From: Patescibacteria group bacterium
GTDB taxonomy: Bacteria > Patescibacteriota > Minisyncoccia > Minisyncoccales > JAGOPM01
Assembly: GCA_022710815.1 (NCBI GenBank)
Contig: JAKLGF010000014.1
Location: forward strand, 1 to 9,394
Length of the DNA: 9,394 nt
Direction: 5' to 3'
This document shows positions 1 to 7,357 of the stretch, piece after piece (within the stretch, counting starts at the first letter, position 1; every line of letters starts with the position of its first letter). Below the pieces are notes generated by a model. That model had not been told where the DNA came from and did no database searches. It saw nothing but the letters and a program-made list of their open reading frames with translations. A program made the translations under genes and the position numbers.

Positions 1-614
1 TACTTGTTACTTGGATTCTGGATATATCTCCAATTAAGAGCCTGACTATTGCGAGTGCCAATAATTTCAAAATCTCCTTTCATTTCTTCCCAAAAAGAAT
101 CAAATTCTTCCCCAATCTTCTCTATATCTCTTACTTTCCCTACAACGCTAGACTGCTCTCGTACTTCTCTTTCTAAAATCTCTAAAGGACCCATGCCTAT
201 CCATCCAAAATTCTTAACAAATCCATGATAGGAATTACTATTAGGAAATCCAAATACTATTTTAATTCCTTGCTTTTGAGCCTCTTGATAGGCTTGGTCA
301 GCTAAAAAGGAAAATATTCCTTGGCCTTGGTATTCCTTTTTGACCATGGTGGTCATAGAAAGCATGGCCTTGACTGATTCTCCTCGATCAGAAATTTGAC
401 AAGGGATGATAGCATAATGCCCTATCAACAAGTCATTATCAAAAAGAAGTTTGATTATTGGTTGGCCAAAAGGATTCTTGGCAAATCTCCAATCCCAAAA
501 TTCTGAGCTCATCTCTTTTCCAAAAACTTCCAAGAATAATTTCAAAATCAGCTCCTTGTCTTGGGGTTGAAAATCTCGACAAATATATTTTTCATTAATC
601 AATATTCCTTCCAT
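1..614 (-). CDS. GNAT-family acyltransferase, N-terminal part (cut by window edge)
   Basis: An open frame runs from an ATG at 614 to base 1 without a stop, giving 204 complete codons; the C-terminus lies outside the window. The GNAT acyl-CoA-binding loop is visible as V-x3-EYQGQGI at residues 91-100, followed by a helix and the strand-rich IKIVFGFPNSNSYHGF segment at 117-132, typical of GNAT motifs A and B. Residues 40-49 (WDWRFAKNPF) are echoed at 193-204 (LNWRYIQNPSNK), suggesting a protein with two GNAT halves of which the second starts at the edge. The start lies 5 bases past the stop of the dehydrogenase gene, so the two are probably co-translated. No clear Shine-Dalgarno precedes the ATG; a TTG at 602 with GGAAGG just upstream is a possible alternative start. 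In this locus the likely job is N-acylation of an amino sugar, but the acceptor is not shown. Confident as GNAT, not in substrate. Confidence 0.8.
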   Translation of the reverse strand, partial: MEGILINEKYICRDFQPQDKELILKLFLEVFGKEMSSEFWDWRFAKNPFGQPIIKLLFDNDLLIGHYAIIPCQISDRGESVKAMLSMTTMVKKEYQGQGIFSFLADQAYQEAQKQGIKIVFGFPNSNSYHGFVKNFGWIGMGPLEILEREVREQSSVVGKVRDIEKIGEEFDSFWEEMKGDFEIIGTRNSQALNWRYIQNPSNK

Positions 615-619
615 AGCAA

Positions 620-1471
620 TTAATACTGATAAAATCCTTTTTTTGTTTTTCTTCCTAATTCTTTAGCCTTAACCATTTTCTTGAATATTGGACAAGGCTT
701 GTAGCCATTATTGGGCAATTTTTTGTCTAATTCTTGCAAGATAAGCAAACAAGTGTCTATTCCTATCAAGTCTGCCAATTCCAACGGCCCCATTGGGAAA
801 TTTGCCCCTAATTTAAGAGCTTTGTCTATTTCTTCTTTTCCAGCGACTTTGGTTTGCAGACAATAAGCGGCCTGATTGATTATTGGGAATAATATTCTAT
901 TCAAAACAAACCCGGGAGAATCTTGAGAAATAATAGGATCTTTTTTAATCTCTTTTATTATCTCCTCTGAAATTCTTGCTGTTTCTAGACTAGTCTTTGG
1001 TCCTGGAGTTATTTCCACTAATTTCATTATTCTGGCTGGATTAATAAAATGAATCCCGATGAATTTGTCTTTTCTTTTAAGACTTTTAGCTAATTGAGAA
1101 ATCAAAATAGTGGAAGTATTAGTGGCTAATATAGTTCTAGCATCACAAATTTGATCTAATTTCTTCAATAAAGATTGTTTATCCTTTTGTTTTTCAACAA
1201 TAGCTTCTATAACCAAATCGCAATTACTGAAGTCAGAAATGCTTTTTGATATAACAATATTCTTTAATGCTCTTTCTTTATCTTTTGAACTAATCCTTCC
1301 TTTTTGCAGATCTTTTTCTAAAGTAGCTGACATTTCCTGAAAAGCCTTCTGAGTCTTAGAGTTATTTAAATCTGAAAGCAAAACATTATATCCTTGCTCT
1401 GCAAAAACCAGAGCAATTCCTTTGCCCATTATTCCTGCCCCTATAACTCCAATTTTCTTCTTTTCTAACAT
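620..1471 (-). CDS. 3-hydroxyacyl-CoA (3-hydroxybutyryl-CoA) dehydrogenase
   Basis: A complete 283-residue protein, the usual length of monofunctional 3-hydroxybutyryl-CoA dehydrogenases, which interconvert 3-hydroxyacyl-CoA and 3-ketoacyl-CoA with NAD(P). The N-terminal Rossmann loop is GAGIMG at 11-16. The catalytic residues are all in place: S120 (ATNTS), H141 (GIHFINP), E153 (KLVEI) and N191 (DSPGFVLNR). Their spacing matches S137/H158/E170/N208 of human HADH with a constant offset of 17. The C-terminal dimerisation domain has the family signature NFPMGPLELADLIGID at 224-239. The start overlaps the end of neuB by 7 bases and the GNAT gene follows after 5 bases, so it belongs to the sugar operon although the family normally works in fatty-acid or butyrate metabolism. 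It may make 3-hydroxybutyryl-CoA for sugar acylation (inference). L-gulonate 3-dehydrogenase is a related alternative, but the C-terminal signature favours the acyl-CoA enzyme. Confidence 0.93.
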   Translation of the reverse strand: MLEKKKIGVIGAGIMGKGIALVFAEQGYNVLLSDLNNSKTQKAFQEMSATLEKDLQKGRISSKDKERALKNIVISKSISDFSNCDLVIEAIVEKQKDKQSLLKKLDQICDARTILATNTSTILISQLAKSLKRKDKFIGIHFINPARIMKLVEITPGPKTSLETARISEEIIKEIKKDPIISQDSPGFVLNRILFPIINQAAYCLQTKVAGKEEIDKALKLGANFPMGPLELADLIGIDTCLLILQELDKKLPNNGYKPCPIFKKMVKAKELGRKTKKGFYQY

Positions 1472-2526
1472 AAGTCTCTTTTGGAAATCAGACTATCCCT
1501 TAAAATTTCTCTTTTAACAACCTTGCCAATAATCTTATCTAAATATTTGGGAGCTATACCTGTTCCCGGCCTTTTTATTGCAATCATTTTAGAGGTGATA
1601 GCAACTCCCTTGGGAATATCAATATTAGCTACCAAACTCTTGCGAGCTACTTTAGCGCTTTGCAATTCTTTAGCTGTTGGCTTCTTAACAGAACTACCCA
1701 AGACTAACTCTGGTATTTCAATCTTTTTCCCTGATCTAATAGCCTTAACCATTTCTTTTAATTCCGATGGAGACAAAGATGCCCTATGATCTGGGCCAGC
1801 CATTTTCTTATCAATCGTAAAATGCTTTTCAACAACCAAAGCTCCTAAATTAGCTGCCATTATAGTGACATCTATTCCTTGAGTATGGTCAGAATATCCA
1901 ATTGGACAATCAAAATTCTTAGCAAAAGTCTTTAAAACTCTTAAATTAACATCTTCTAAAGGACAAGGATATTCAGTAGAGCAATGCAGAATAATTACTT
2001 TAGGATTATGCTTTTTGACTATTTGGTAAGCTTCTTTGGCTTCTTTTAAGGTTGCCATGCCAGTACTTAATATCACTGGCTTACCAGCTTTGGCTACTTT
2101 TTCTAAAAATGGAAGATTGGTTAAGTCTCCTGAACCAATCTTGAAAGCCGGAACAATTCTTTTTAAGAATTCAAAAGAATCTTCTGTATGCGGAGTAGAT
2201 AAAAAGATAATCTTCTTTTTGTCGCAATATTTCTTCAACTTTGCAAAATCTTGATATCCCAGTTCTAGAGATTGAAGCATTTGTTCCTGATTTTGTCGCT
2301 TACCAGTATTTTTTACTTGGTATTCTGCCATTTTAGCTGAGCCAGTAACCAAATCTTTTGTTTTGTAAGTTTGGAATTTAACAGCATCAACTCCTGAATC
2401 TTTAGCAATATCTACTAATTTGTATGCTAAATCTAGTCGGCCGTTATGATTAACTCCGGCTTCAGCGATAATGAAGCAGGGATTCCCTTTTCCTATTTTC
2501 TTGTTTCCTATTTTTATTTCTTTCAT
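1465..2526 (-). CDS. neuB: NeuB-family nonulosonic acid synthase
   Basis: This enzyme condenses phosphoenolpyruvate with an N-acetylmannosamine-type sugar to form a nine-carbon acid. From the ATG at 2526 it has 353 residues, the normal length. The TIM barrel spans about 15-265: AEAGVNHNG (21-29), VKFQ with K50, KIGSGD (129-134), LHCSTEYPCP (180-189), and the two metal-binding histidines H214 (SDHT) and H235 (EKHFT). A C-terminal SAF/antifreeze-like domain (about 290-353) carries KRPGTGI with R319, which in characterised homologues reaches into the partner subunit's active site. The GSGDLTN and TEYP wording looks closer to legionaminic-type synthases (LegI/PtmC) than to pseudaminic ones, but this is a reading by eye. 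An in-frame ATG at 2547 would add seven residues and overlap the SDR gene by 16 bases; I prefer 2526 because MKEIKIGNKKIG fits the usual NeuB N-terminus. It overlaps the dehydrogenase gene by 7 bases. Confidence 0.96.
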   Translation of the reverse strand: MKEIKIGNKKIGKGNPCFIIAEAGVNHNGRLDLAYKLVDIAKDSGVDAVKFQTYKTKDLVTGSAKMAEYQVKNTGKRQNQEQMLQSLELGYQDFAKLKKYCDKKKIIFLSTPHTEDSFEFLKRIVPAFKIGSGDLTNLPFLEKVAKAGKPVILSTGMATLKEAKEAYQIVKKHNPKVIILHCSTEYPCPLEDVNLRVLKTFAKNFDCPIGYSDHTQGIDVTIMAANLGALVVEKHFTIDKKMAGPDHRASLSPSELKEMVKAIRSGKKIEIPELVLGSSVKKPTAKELQSAKVARKSLVANIDIPKGVAITSKMIAIKRPGTGIAPKYLDKIIGKVVKREILRDSLISKRDLC

Positions 2527-2531
2527 TTTTT

Positions 2532-3305
2532 TTAAGAAATTGACCATCCTCCATCAACAACTATATTCTGGCCAGTAATATATTTAGATTCATCTGATAA
2601 CAAAAACTTCAAAACTCCAGAAATATCTTTTGGATCAGCCATTCTTTTTTCCAACAAGACATGCTGGCAATAGGCATCAACAAATTCTTGAGGCTGATTA
2701 TTAAATACTCCTCCTGGAGAAATAGCATTAACTCTAATATTGTATTCTCCTAAATATGAAGCCAGATATTTTGTAAAATTCAATATTCCTCCTTTAATGA
2801 AAGAATATTCTACTGGCATGGTCATTTTGGTATTGTTATAAATCTCAAACCTGGGAGCGCAGAATCCATAAATGGATCCGATATTAATAATATTCCCGTG
2901 TCCTTGCTTTTTCATTATCTGGGCAGCTTTCTGGCTGGCTAAAAAGCAACCTCCCATATGCATAGAAACATTTTGACAAAAATCATCATAGCTTACATCC
3001 TCAAATTTCTTTCCATAATTATTATTTCTAGGATAGGCGCTATTAACTAGGGCATCAATTTTGCCAAATTTAGTAACAGCTATTTGCATCAATTCATCTA
3101 TATCTCCTTCTTTAGTAACATCGCATTTAGCAAAAATAACATTGTCTTGATACTTATCTAGAAATTCCTGCATCCCAGTATCATTAATATCTGCCATTAC
3201 TACTTTGGCCCCATTAGTAGCGCAAGCATGGGAGAATTCTTTCCCTAACTGTCCCAAGGCGCCAGTAATAACAACAACTTTGTTTTCTAAATTATTGTTT
3301 TCCAT
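2532..3305 (-). CDS. Short-chain dehydrogenase/reductase, PtmA-like
   Basis: A 257-residue classical SDR of normal length. The cofactor loop is TGALGQLG (14-21), and D39 at the end of the second strand (VVMADI) predicts NAD(H) rather than NADP(H). CDVT lies at 61-64. The usual NNAG is replaced by NSAYPRN (88-94), a variant I associate with SDRs of NulO and flagellin-glycosylation clusters. The catalytic residues are S144 (NIGSIYG), Y167 and K171 (YSFIK), and the C-terminus has the usual TGQNIVVDGGW. It overlaps the CMP-NulO synthetase gene by 14 bases and ends 5 bases before neuB, a neighbourhood matching Campylobacter ptmA next to ptmB and ptmC. There PtmA is implicated in supplying the legionaminic acid precursor; its exact reaction here cannot be read from sequence. 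No Shine-Dalgarno precedes the ATG, so translation is probably coupled to the upstream gene. Confidence 0.92.
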   Translation of the reverse strand: MENNNLENKVVVITGALGQLGKEFSHACATNGAKVVMADINDTGMQEFLDKYQDNVIFAKCDVTKEGDIDELMQIAVTKFGKIDALVNSAYPRNNNYGKKFEDVSYDDFCQNVSMHMGGCFLASQKAAQIMKKQGHGNIINIGSIYGFCAPRFEIYNNTKMTMPVEYSFIKGGILNFTKYLASYLGEYNIRVNAISPGGVFNNQPQEFVDAYCQHVLLEKRMADPKDISGVLKFLLSDESKYITGQNIVVDGGWSIS

Positions 3306-4011
3306 TGTTTTTGTTTTTTATTAAAATTTCAGCTAAATCAAAATCAATTTGCTCATCTATATCCACAGATCTTTCTCTGGGCATAATGATAAAATCAAAA
3401 TTCTTGCATTCCAAAAGATGCTTTCTAGAGAATAAAGCGCTGGGTTTAATAACATTAATGGCATCATTCATGCTGTAAACCTGAGGAGCTTTCTGGCTTT
3501 GAGTAATTCTGGTTTTTGGTTTCTTAACAATCTTAACTTTACCATTTATTCTTTCTAACATATTGAAATAGGGATTGCGGTCAGCTGGGCAAACAGTGGT
3601 TATAGCCTCTGAATTTTTGTTAGAAATGAATTTAGCAATGCATTCTTTGATATCTTCTGATTCTCTTAAAGGAGCAGTTGGACTTAAGTCAACTACAATA
3701 TCAGGAATATATCCATAAAGATCTTTCATCTTTTTAACAGCATCTTTTAAGACATCCCAGCGAGACACGCTTCCCTGAGCTAAATCAGCGCTTCTCATAA
3801 AAGGAATCTCAGCTCCAAAATCTTTAGCCACCTTTGCTATTTTAGAATCATCGGTAGAAATAATAATCTTATCAAACAAACCGCATTTCTTAGCAGCTTG
3901 GATAGTATAGGCAATCAAAGGCTTACCAGCCAATTCTTTAATATTCTTGCCAGGAACTCTGGTTGATCCTCCTCGAGCACAAATAATAGCTAATATCTTT
4001 TGGTCTTTCAT
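3292..4011 (-). CDS. neuA: CMP-nonulosonic acid synthetase (acylneuraminate cytidylyltransferase)
   Basis: Activates the NulO made by NeuB with CTP, giving the CMP-sugar donor and pyrophosphate. It is a 239-residue single-domain enzyme, so it lacks the extra C-terminal hydrolase domain of long NeuA proteins. The nucleotide-binding segment is ICARGGSTRVPGKN at 10-23, followed by LAGKPLIAYTI (27-37). DLSPTAPLR is at 108-116, NPYFNM at 146-151, and the metal-binding aspartates are D217 and D219 in SVDIDEQIDF. The NPYFNM and QVYS segments look like PtmB/LegF-type enzymes. The usual GGSK lysine is threonine at residue 17; the second lysine, K22, is kept. Its ATG overlaps the stop of the Gfo/Idh gene (ATGA), and its end overlaps the SDR gene by 14 bases. 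The family is clear; which NulO it accepts (Neu, Leg or another) is not, so the symbol names the family only. Confidence 0.93.
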   Translation of the reverse strand: MKDQKILAIICARGGSTRVPGKNIKELAGKPLIAYTIQAAKKCGLFDKIIISTDDSKIAKVAKDFGAEIPFMRSADLAQGSVSRWDVLKDAVKKMKDLYGYIPDIVVDLSPTAPLRESEDIKECIAKFISNKNSEAITTVCPADRNPYFNMLERINGKVKIVKKPKTRITQSQKAPQVYSMNDAINVIKPSALFSRKHLLECKNFDFIIMPRERSVDIDEQIDFDLAEILIKNKNNGKQ

Positions 4012-4976
4012 AATTTAATAAATTTAGCGCTTTGAGCTGATTTTTTTGCAGCCAAGGCAATATTTAAAACATCCATTCCTTGTTTTAAATCAATTAAAGG
4101 AATTCTTTTGTTTCTAACACAATCAATGAAATGTTTCATTTCCTTAACATACATGTCATTGCGATCAAAATCAGAATAAGAGAATTCTTGCAATGGTTTT
4201 CCCACAATCTCTAACAAACATTTCTTAGCAAAAAAATCCCAAGTTATTGTTCCCTTCTCCCCAATAATCTGACAATTTCTAGCTGGAACTCTGCGAATGT
4301 AATCCAAATGAATATTCCCCTGCATTCCATTCTTAAAATCTAAAATAATATCTGCAGTGTCTTCTGTTTGAATATTAAGAGAGCTTCTTTTCTGAGCAAT
4401 ACAAGCTACGCTCTTAGGCATTCCAAATAGCCAATAGAAATAATCTAATTCATGAATCAGATCTAGAATTACTCCACCACCCATATTTCTCTTAGCGCTG
4501 TAATTCTTGGAATAATCTTGAGTTGGTCTCCAATCGGGCAACCATTGTCCAACTGTTCCATTAGCACAAACAATTTTCCCGATCTTGTCTTCCTTGATCC
4601 ATTGAGAGACTTTTTCCAGTCCTGGTTCAAACCTCATATTACAGCCGATCATCACTGTTTTCTTTTGAGCTAATTTCAATAAATCTTTTAATTTGGAATC
4701 ATTATGAGAAAGAGGTTTTTCAATAAGCAAATTCAGCCCTGCTTTGGCACACTGCATGGCTATTGGCAAATGAGTATTAGTAGGAGTGGCTATTATTGCA
4801 ACATCAAATTTATCCCTAAGAGCATCTTTTAAATCAAAATATGTTTTTATTCCCTTAATCTCCTCCTCTCGGGGCTGTCTGCAAACAGCCAAAGAATCTC
4901 CTTCTTTGAGAAGATTTTTAATATTATTAGCATGTCTTTGGCCTATTGAGCCATATCCTATAACTAAAAATTTCAT
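4008..4976 (-). CDS. Gfo/Idh/MocA-family sugar oxidoreductase
   Basis: A probable NAD(P)-dependent sugar or nucleotide-sugar dehydrogenase of 322 residues from the ATG at 4976. The N-terminal Rossmann loop is GYGSIG (7-12). ATPTNTH (63-69) and the EKP motif (86-88, catalytic lysine K87) follow. The C-terminal alpha/beta domain has GGGVILDLIHELDYFYWLFG (166-185), with D172, H175 and D178 in the usual catalytic region. Starting at 4976 puts MKFLVIGYGSIG at the N-terminus as expected; an upstream in-frame ATG at 5015 would add a 13-residue polar tail and overlap the putative promoter. It ends in an ATGA overlap with the CMP-NulO synthetase gene and is the first gene after the only sizeable gap in the cluster. 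Gfo/Idh proteins often accompany PtmA/PtmB genes, so a role in precursor synthesis is likely; the substrate is unknown. Confidence 0.9.
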   Translation of the reverse strand: MKFLVIGYGSIGQRHANNIKNLLKEGDSLAVCRQPREEEIKGIKTYFDLKDALRDKFDVAIIATPTNTHLPIAMQCAKAGLNLLIEKPLSHNDSKLKDLLKLAQKKTVMIGCNMRFEPGLEKVSQWIKEDKIGKIVCANGTVGQWLPDWRPTQDYSKNYSAKRNMGGGVILDLIHELDYFYWLFGMPKSVACIAQKRSSLNIQTEDTADIILDFKNGMQGNIHLDYIRRVPARNCQIIGEKGTITWDFFAKKCLLEIVGKPLQEFSYSDFDRNDMYVKEMKHFIDCVRNKRIPLIDLKQGMDVLNIALAAKKSAQSAKFIKL

Positions 4977-5003
4977 GGTTTTTTGGTTTAAACCCTTTTC
5001 TTT

Positions 5004-5033
5004 ATTAAACCACATTTTTGGATAAATTGCAAA
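5004..5033 (-). promoter_or_regulatory. Possible sigma70-like promoter for the NulO module
   Basis: In the only real intergenic gap, the minus strand reads TTTGCA (5033-5028), an 18-base spacer, then TTTAAT (5009-5004). The -10 matches TATAAT at five of six positions, the -35 is poor. A start near 4997 would leave a leader of about 20 bases before the Gfo/Idh ATG at 4976. AT-rich DNA yields such matches by chance; the location supports it more than the sequence does. Confidence 0.3.
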
Positions 5034-5036
5034 CCC

Positions 5037-5064
5037 AAAAACCCCTTATTTCTTAAGGCTTTTT
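5037..5064 (-). terminator. Possible intrinsic terminator, symmetric on both strands
   Basis: On the plus strand AAAAA (5037-5041) and CC are followed by the stem arm CCTTA (5044-5048), loop TTTCT, the arm TAAGG (5054-5058), C and TTTTT (5060-5064). Read on the minus strand this is a short hairpin overlapping the methyltransferase stop codon, followed by GG and a T run. The stem is only five pairs, so any termination would probably be partial. It sits just upstream of a possible promoter, which makes a transcript boundary plausible. Confidence 0.33.
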
Positions 5065-5793
5065 GGCTATGCAAATCACCGAAATGCCAAAAGGCAGGTT
5101 ACAATAGCGAGACAAGAAAGCCTCTAATTCCAAAGACCATATCAGCATTTTATTGGCAAATCCGGGCAAGATTATATAATCAGTCTTGCTTTCCTTTGGC
5201 TTGCTCTTAAAGATATTCTTGATTCCACGGAAAGCTATAATAATTGGGGCAATAAAAGTAATAACATAACCCCCTTTGATTATTTGGTATCCGGATTCTT
5301 GTAGTCTTTCTTTGAGCTGTTTGTAATCATAACGCCTCTTGTGGTGGAGGGCCTCATCGTGTTCACTCCACAAAAATTGATAAGCAGGAACAGTAATCAG
5401 GAAATACCCTCCTTGTTTTAAAATAGACTTCACATCTCTCATAGCAGTCCTATCATCCTCTAAGTGCTCCAAAACATCAAAAGCAGTTACTAAATCCAGG
5501 CTTTGCTCTGGGAACATCTTTTTCATGTCTGAAATATCCCCAACAATAACATTATTAAATCCTTGCTTGGCGCAAAAATTCTTAGCTTGGACAGAATTAT
5601 CTAATCCTTGAACAGATCCAAACTCTTTTAAAACTTCCATATTCCCCCCTGTTCCACAACCAATATCTAAAATCTTAGAATTAGCTGGCAATTTAAGCAA
5701 AGATAGAAAAGTTTTGATTATTTTCTGTCTGCCCACATGCCACCAATAGAACTTTTCGAAATCATACATTTTTTGATATTCAGCTTCATTCAT
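5053..5793 (-). CDS. Class I SAM-dependent methyltransferase (glycan-locus type)
   Basis: A 246-residue Rossmann-fold methyltransferase. Motif I is ILDIGCGTGG (41-50), the acidic residue after the second strand is D65 (GLDNS), DVLEHLED is at 106-113, and the post-III strand is GGYFLITVP (128-136). A conserved-looking EALHHKRRY block (147-155) follows, then a hydrophobic stretch at about 174-189 that could dock the protein to the membrane. The HKRRY region is familiar to me from methyltransferases found beside glycosyltransferase genes, but no substrate is established. It starts 3 bases after the membrane glycosyltransferase stop and is the last gene before the 76-base gap. It shares little with the other methyltransferase of this cluster beyond the SAM fold, so the two should act on different groups. 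An O-methylated sugar or a polyprenyl-linked intermediate are possible targets (inference). Confidence 0.85.
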   Translation of the reverse strand: MNEAEYQKMYDFEKFYWWHVGRQKIIKTFLSLLKLPANSKILDIGCGTGGNMEVLKEFGSVQGLDNSVQAKNFCAKQGFNNVIVGDISDMKKMFPEQSLDLVTAFDVLEHLEDDRTAMRDVKSILKQGGYFLITVPAYQFLWSEHDEALHHKRRYDYKQLKERLQESGYQIIKGGYVITFIAPIIIAFRGIKNIFKSKPKESKTDYIILPGFANKMLIWSLELEAFLSRYCNLPFGISVICIAKKP

Positions 5794-5796
5794 AAA

Positions 5797-7356
5797 TTAT
5801 TGCTTAGAATAAATATATATGTTTCCCTGCCCTACGTTGTCAGGATAATTTATTGTCTGAATTAAAGAATAATTCTTTTCAATTGCAGCCATTATTTCTG
5901 TTCTATTATTATTAAAAATAGCAGAAGGTCCTTGCGTATCAAAAAATCTCTTTTGAGTCAAAACAATTAATTTAGGATTCTTGTTTTCAATTTCTTTGAT
6001 AAGAAGATTTTTATTAAGAATCTTTTTCTCCAAACATTCAGAATCTTTCCAAGTTGGGAAATAGCTATATATCTCCATTATGGTTCCAGAAACTATAGGG
6101 CGTTTGGCCTGGAATGCCAAAACAGGAGTGAAAGTTAGTATCCTATCATTGGCCTGGCTGTGTTTTTGAATAGCTGTTGCTCCTTGAGAATAATAATCAA
6201 GATCTGGCTTTAATTTCAGAATAGAGCCTACTCCATTATCAGCAATAACTAATCCGGCAATACAAAATATTGCCATAAAAGAAATAACAGACCAGGATGG
6301 AATCTTAAATTGCTCAGAAATATTCCTTAAGAAATAAGTTGCTAATATTGCTCCTATTGGGAACACAAAGTTCCAAAAGCTATAAAGAGCATCAGTATTA
6401 GAGCTAATAGCTAGAAATCCAGCATTGGCAATAACAAAAAATGACATCAAATACAAAGGATTCAAAAGATTTCCTTTTAATCTCTTCCATGAATCTTTCT
6501 TAAACCAAGCCACAAGCCCTACTGTCATTAGAACAATAACAACCAAGAAGTTCTTTATTGCCCCTGCTAAATTAGCAAATATTCTAAATATCTTATGCAA
6601 TAAATCCTGTTCTTTCATAATGCCAAAGGATATGAGCCAGGAGACGTCTTTAAAGGGAAACTCTACTGTTCCAAAAATAAAATTTTTGTAATTAAGAATC
6701 AAGAATGGACCAAAGATTACTCCCAAAGTAATTACTATAGTAGACCAAAATGGAATTAATACTTCTCTATTAGATTTGAATTCAAAAGAAACTAAAAGTA
6801 TATATATGGCTGCCAAAATAGAAAGGAAGTCTATAGGATACCTAGTTCCTATGGCCAGTATTAAGAACAAAGCAGAAAGAGCATATTTCTTCTTATTCTC
6901 TGCAATCATTATTAATGACCAGAAAAATCCAGTCATTAAAAATGCTTCTAGAACTCTATAAGAAAAAGTTGTGAAATAATAAATATTATAAAAATTAGCT
7001 ATCAATATTAAAGCTGAGACTGTTGGCCACCAACCAGAGCAGATCTTTTTGACAATCTGCCAAATTAAAACGAATATTCCCAACATCAATAAGAGCGATG
7101 TCAGCCTGCCAACAATCAGACCAGTCCCAAATATTAACTGAGGCAAAGCGTAGAAATAATAAACAAAAGGAGAATGATGAGCAAAAAAATCAACATAAGG
7201 AATCTGGCCCTGAGAAATCATAGAGCTGGATCCAAAATACCATCCTTCATCTATCCAAAAATTTCCCCAAAAAACATGGAACAATCCAATCAAGAAATAT
7301 ATGGTCAACAAAATCCAAAATATCTTAGTTTGATTATTTTGCCAAAAATTTTCCAT
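5797..7356 (-). CDS. GT39/PMT-like integral-membrane glycosyltransferase (GT-C)
   Basis: A 519-residue multi-pass membrane protein resembling the PMT_2 group of GT-C enzymes, which transfer a sugar from a polyprenyl-phosphate donor outside the cytoplasmic membrane. The first membrane helix (about 12-30) is followed by an external loop with the acidic pair D36-E37 (NFWIDEGWYFG) and VDFFAHHSPFVYYFYALP (55-72), the layout of GT39/ArnT-type catalytic loops. Further hydrophobic segments lie near 84-103, 109-128, 134-152, 157-191 (two), 200-222, 262-285, 300-318, 326-343 and 353-372. A soluble C-terminal domain of about 145 residues follows, rich in Asn and Lys. The gene begins 1 base after the GT-B-like gene and ends 3 bases before the methyltransferase gene. 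Acceptor (lipid carrier, glycan or protein) and sugar cannot be told from sequence. No polyprenyl-phosphate sugar synthase is visible in this window. Confidence 0.85.
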   Translation of the reverse strand: MENFWQNNQTKIFWILLTIYFLIGLFHVFWGNFWIDEGWYFGSSSMISQGQIPYVDFFAHHSPFVYYFYALPQLIFGTGLIVGRLTSLLLMLGIFVLIWQIVKKICSGWWPTVSALILIANFYNIYYFTTFSYRVLEAFLMTGFFWSLIMIAENKKKYALSALFLILAIGTRYPIDFLSILAAIYILLVSFEFKSNREVLIPFWSTIVITLGVIFGPFLILNYKNFIFGTVEFPFKDVSWLISFGIMKEQDLLHKIFRIFANLAGAIKNFLVVIVLMTVGLVAWFKKDSWKRLKGNLLNPLYLMSFFVIANAGFLAISSNTDALYSFWNFVFPIGAILATYFLRNISEQFKIPSWSVISFMAIFCIAGLVIADNGVGSILKLKPDLDYYSQGATAIQKHSQANDRILTFTPVLAFQAKRPIVSGTIMEIYSYFPTWKDSECLEKKILNKNLLIKEIENKNPKLIVLTQKRFFDTQGPSAIFNNNRTEIMAAIEKNYSLIQTINYPDNVGQGNIYIYSKQ

Positions 7357-7357
7357 C

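Noticed and set aside
4985..4994. Perfect 10-base palindrome GGTTTAAACC near the possible transcription start, as an operator
   Set aside because: Ten-base palindromes are expected several times by chance in an AT-rich window of this size, there is no second copy nearby, and no regulator gene is present.
4977..5015. ATG at 5015 as the start of the Gfo/Idh gene
   Set aside because: It adds a 13-residue polar tail before the expected Rossmann start MKFLVIGYGSIG and has no better ribosome site. It also overlaps the putative -10.
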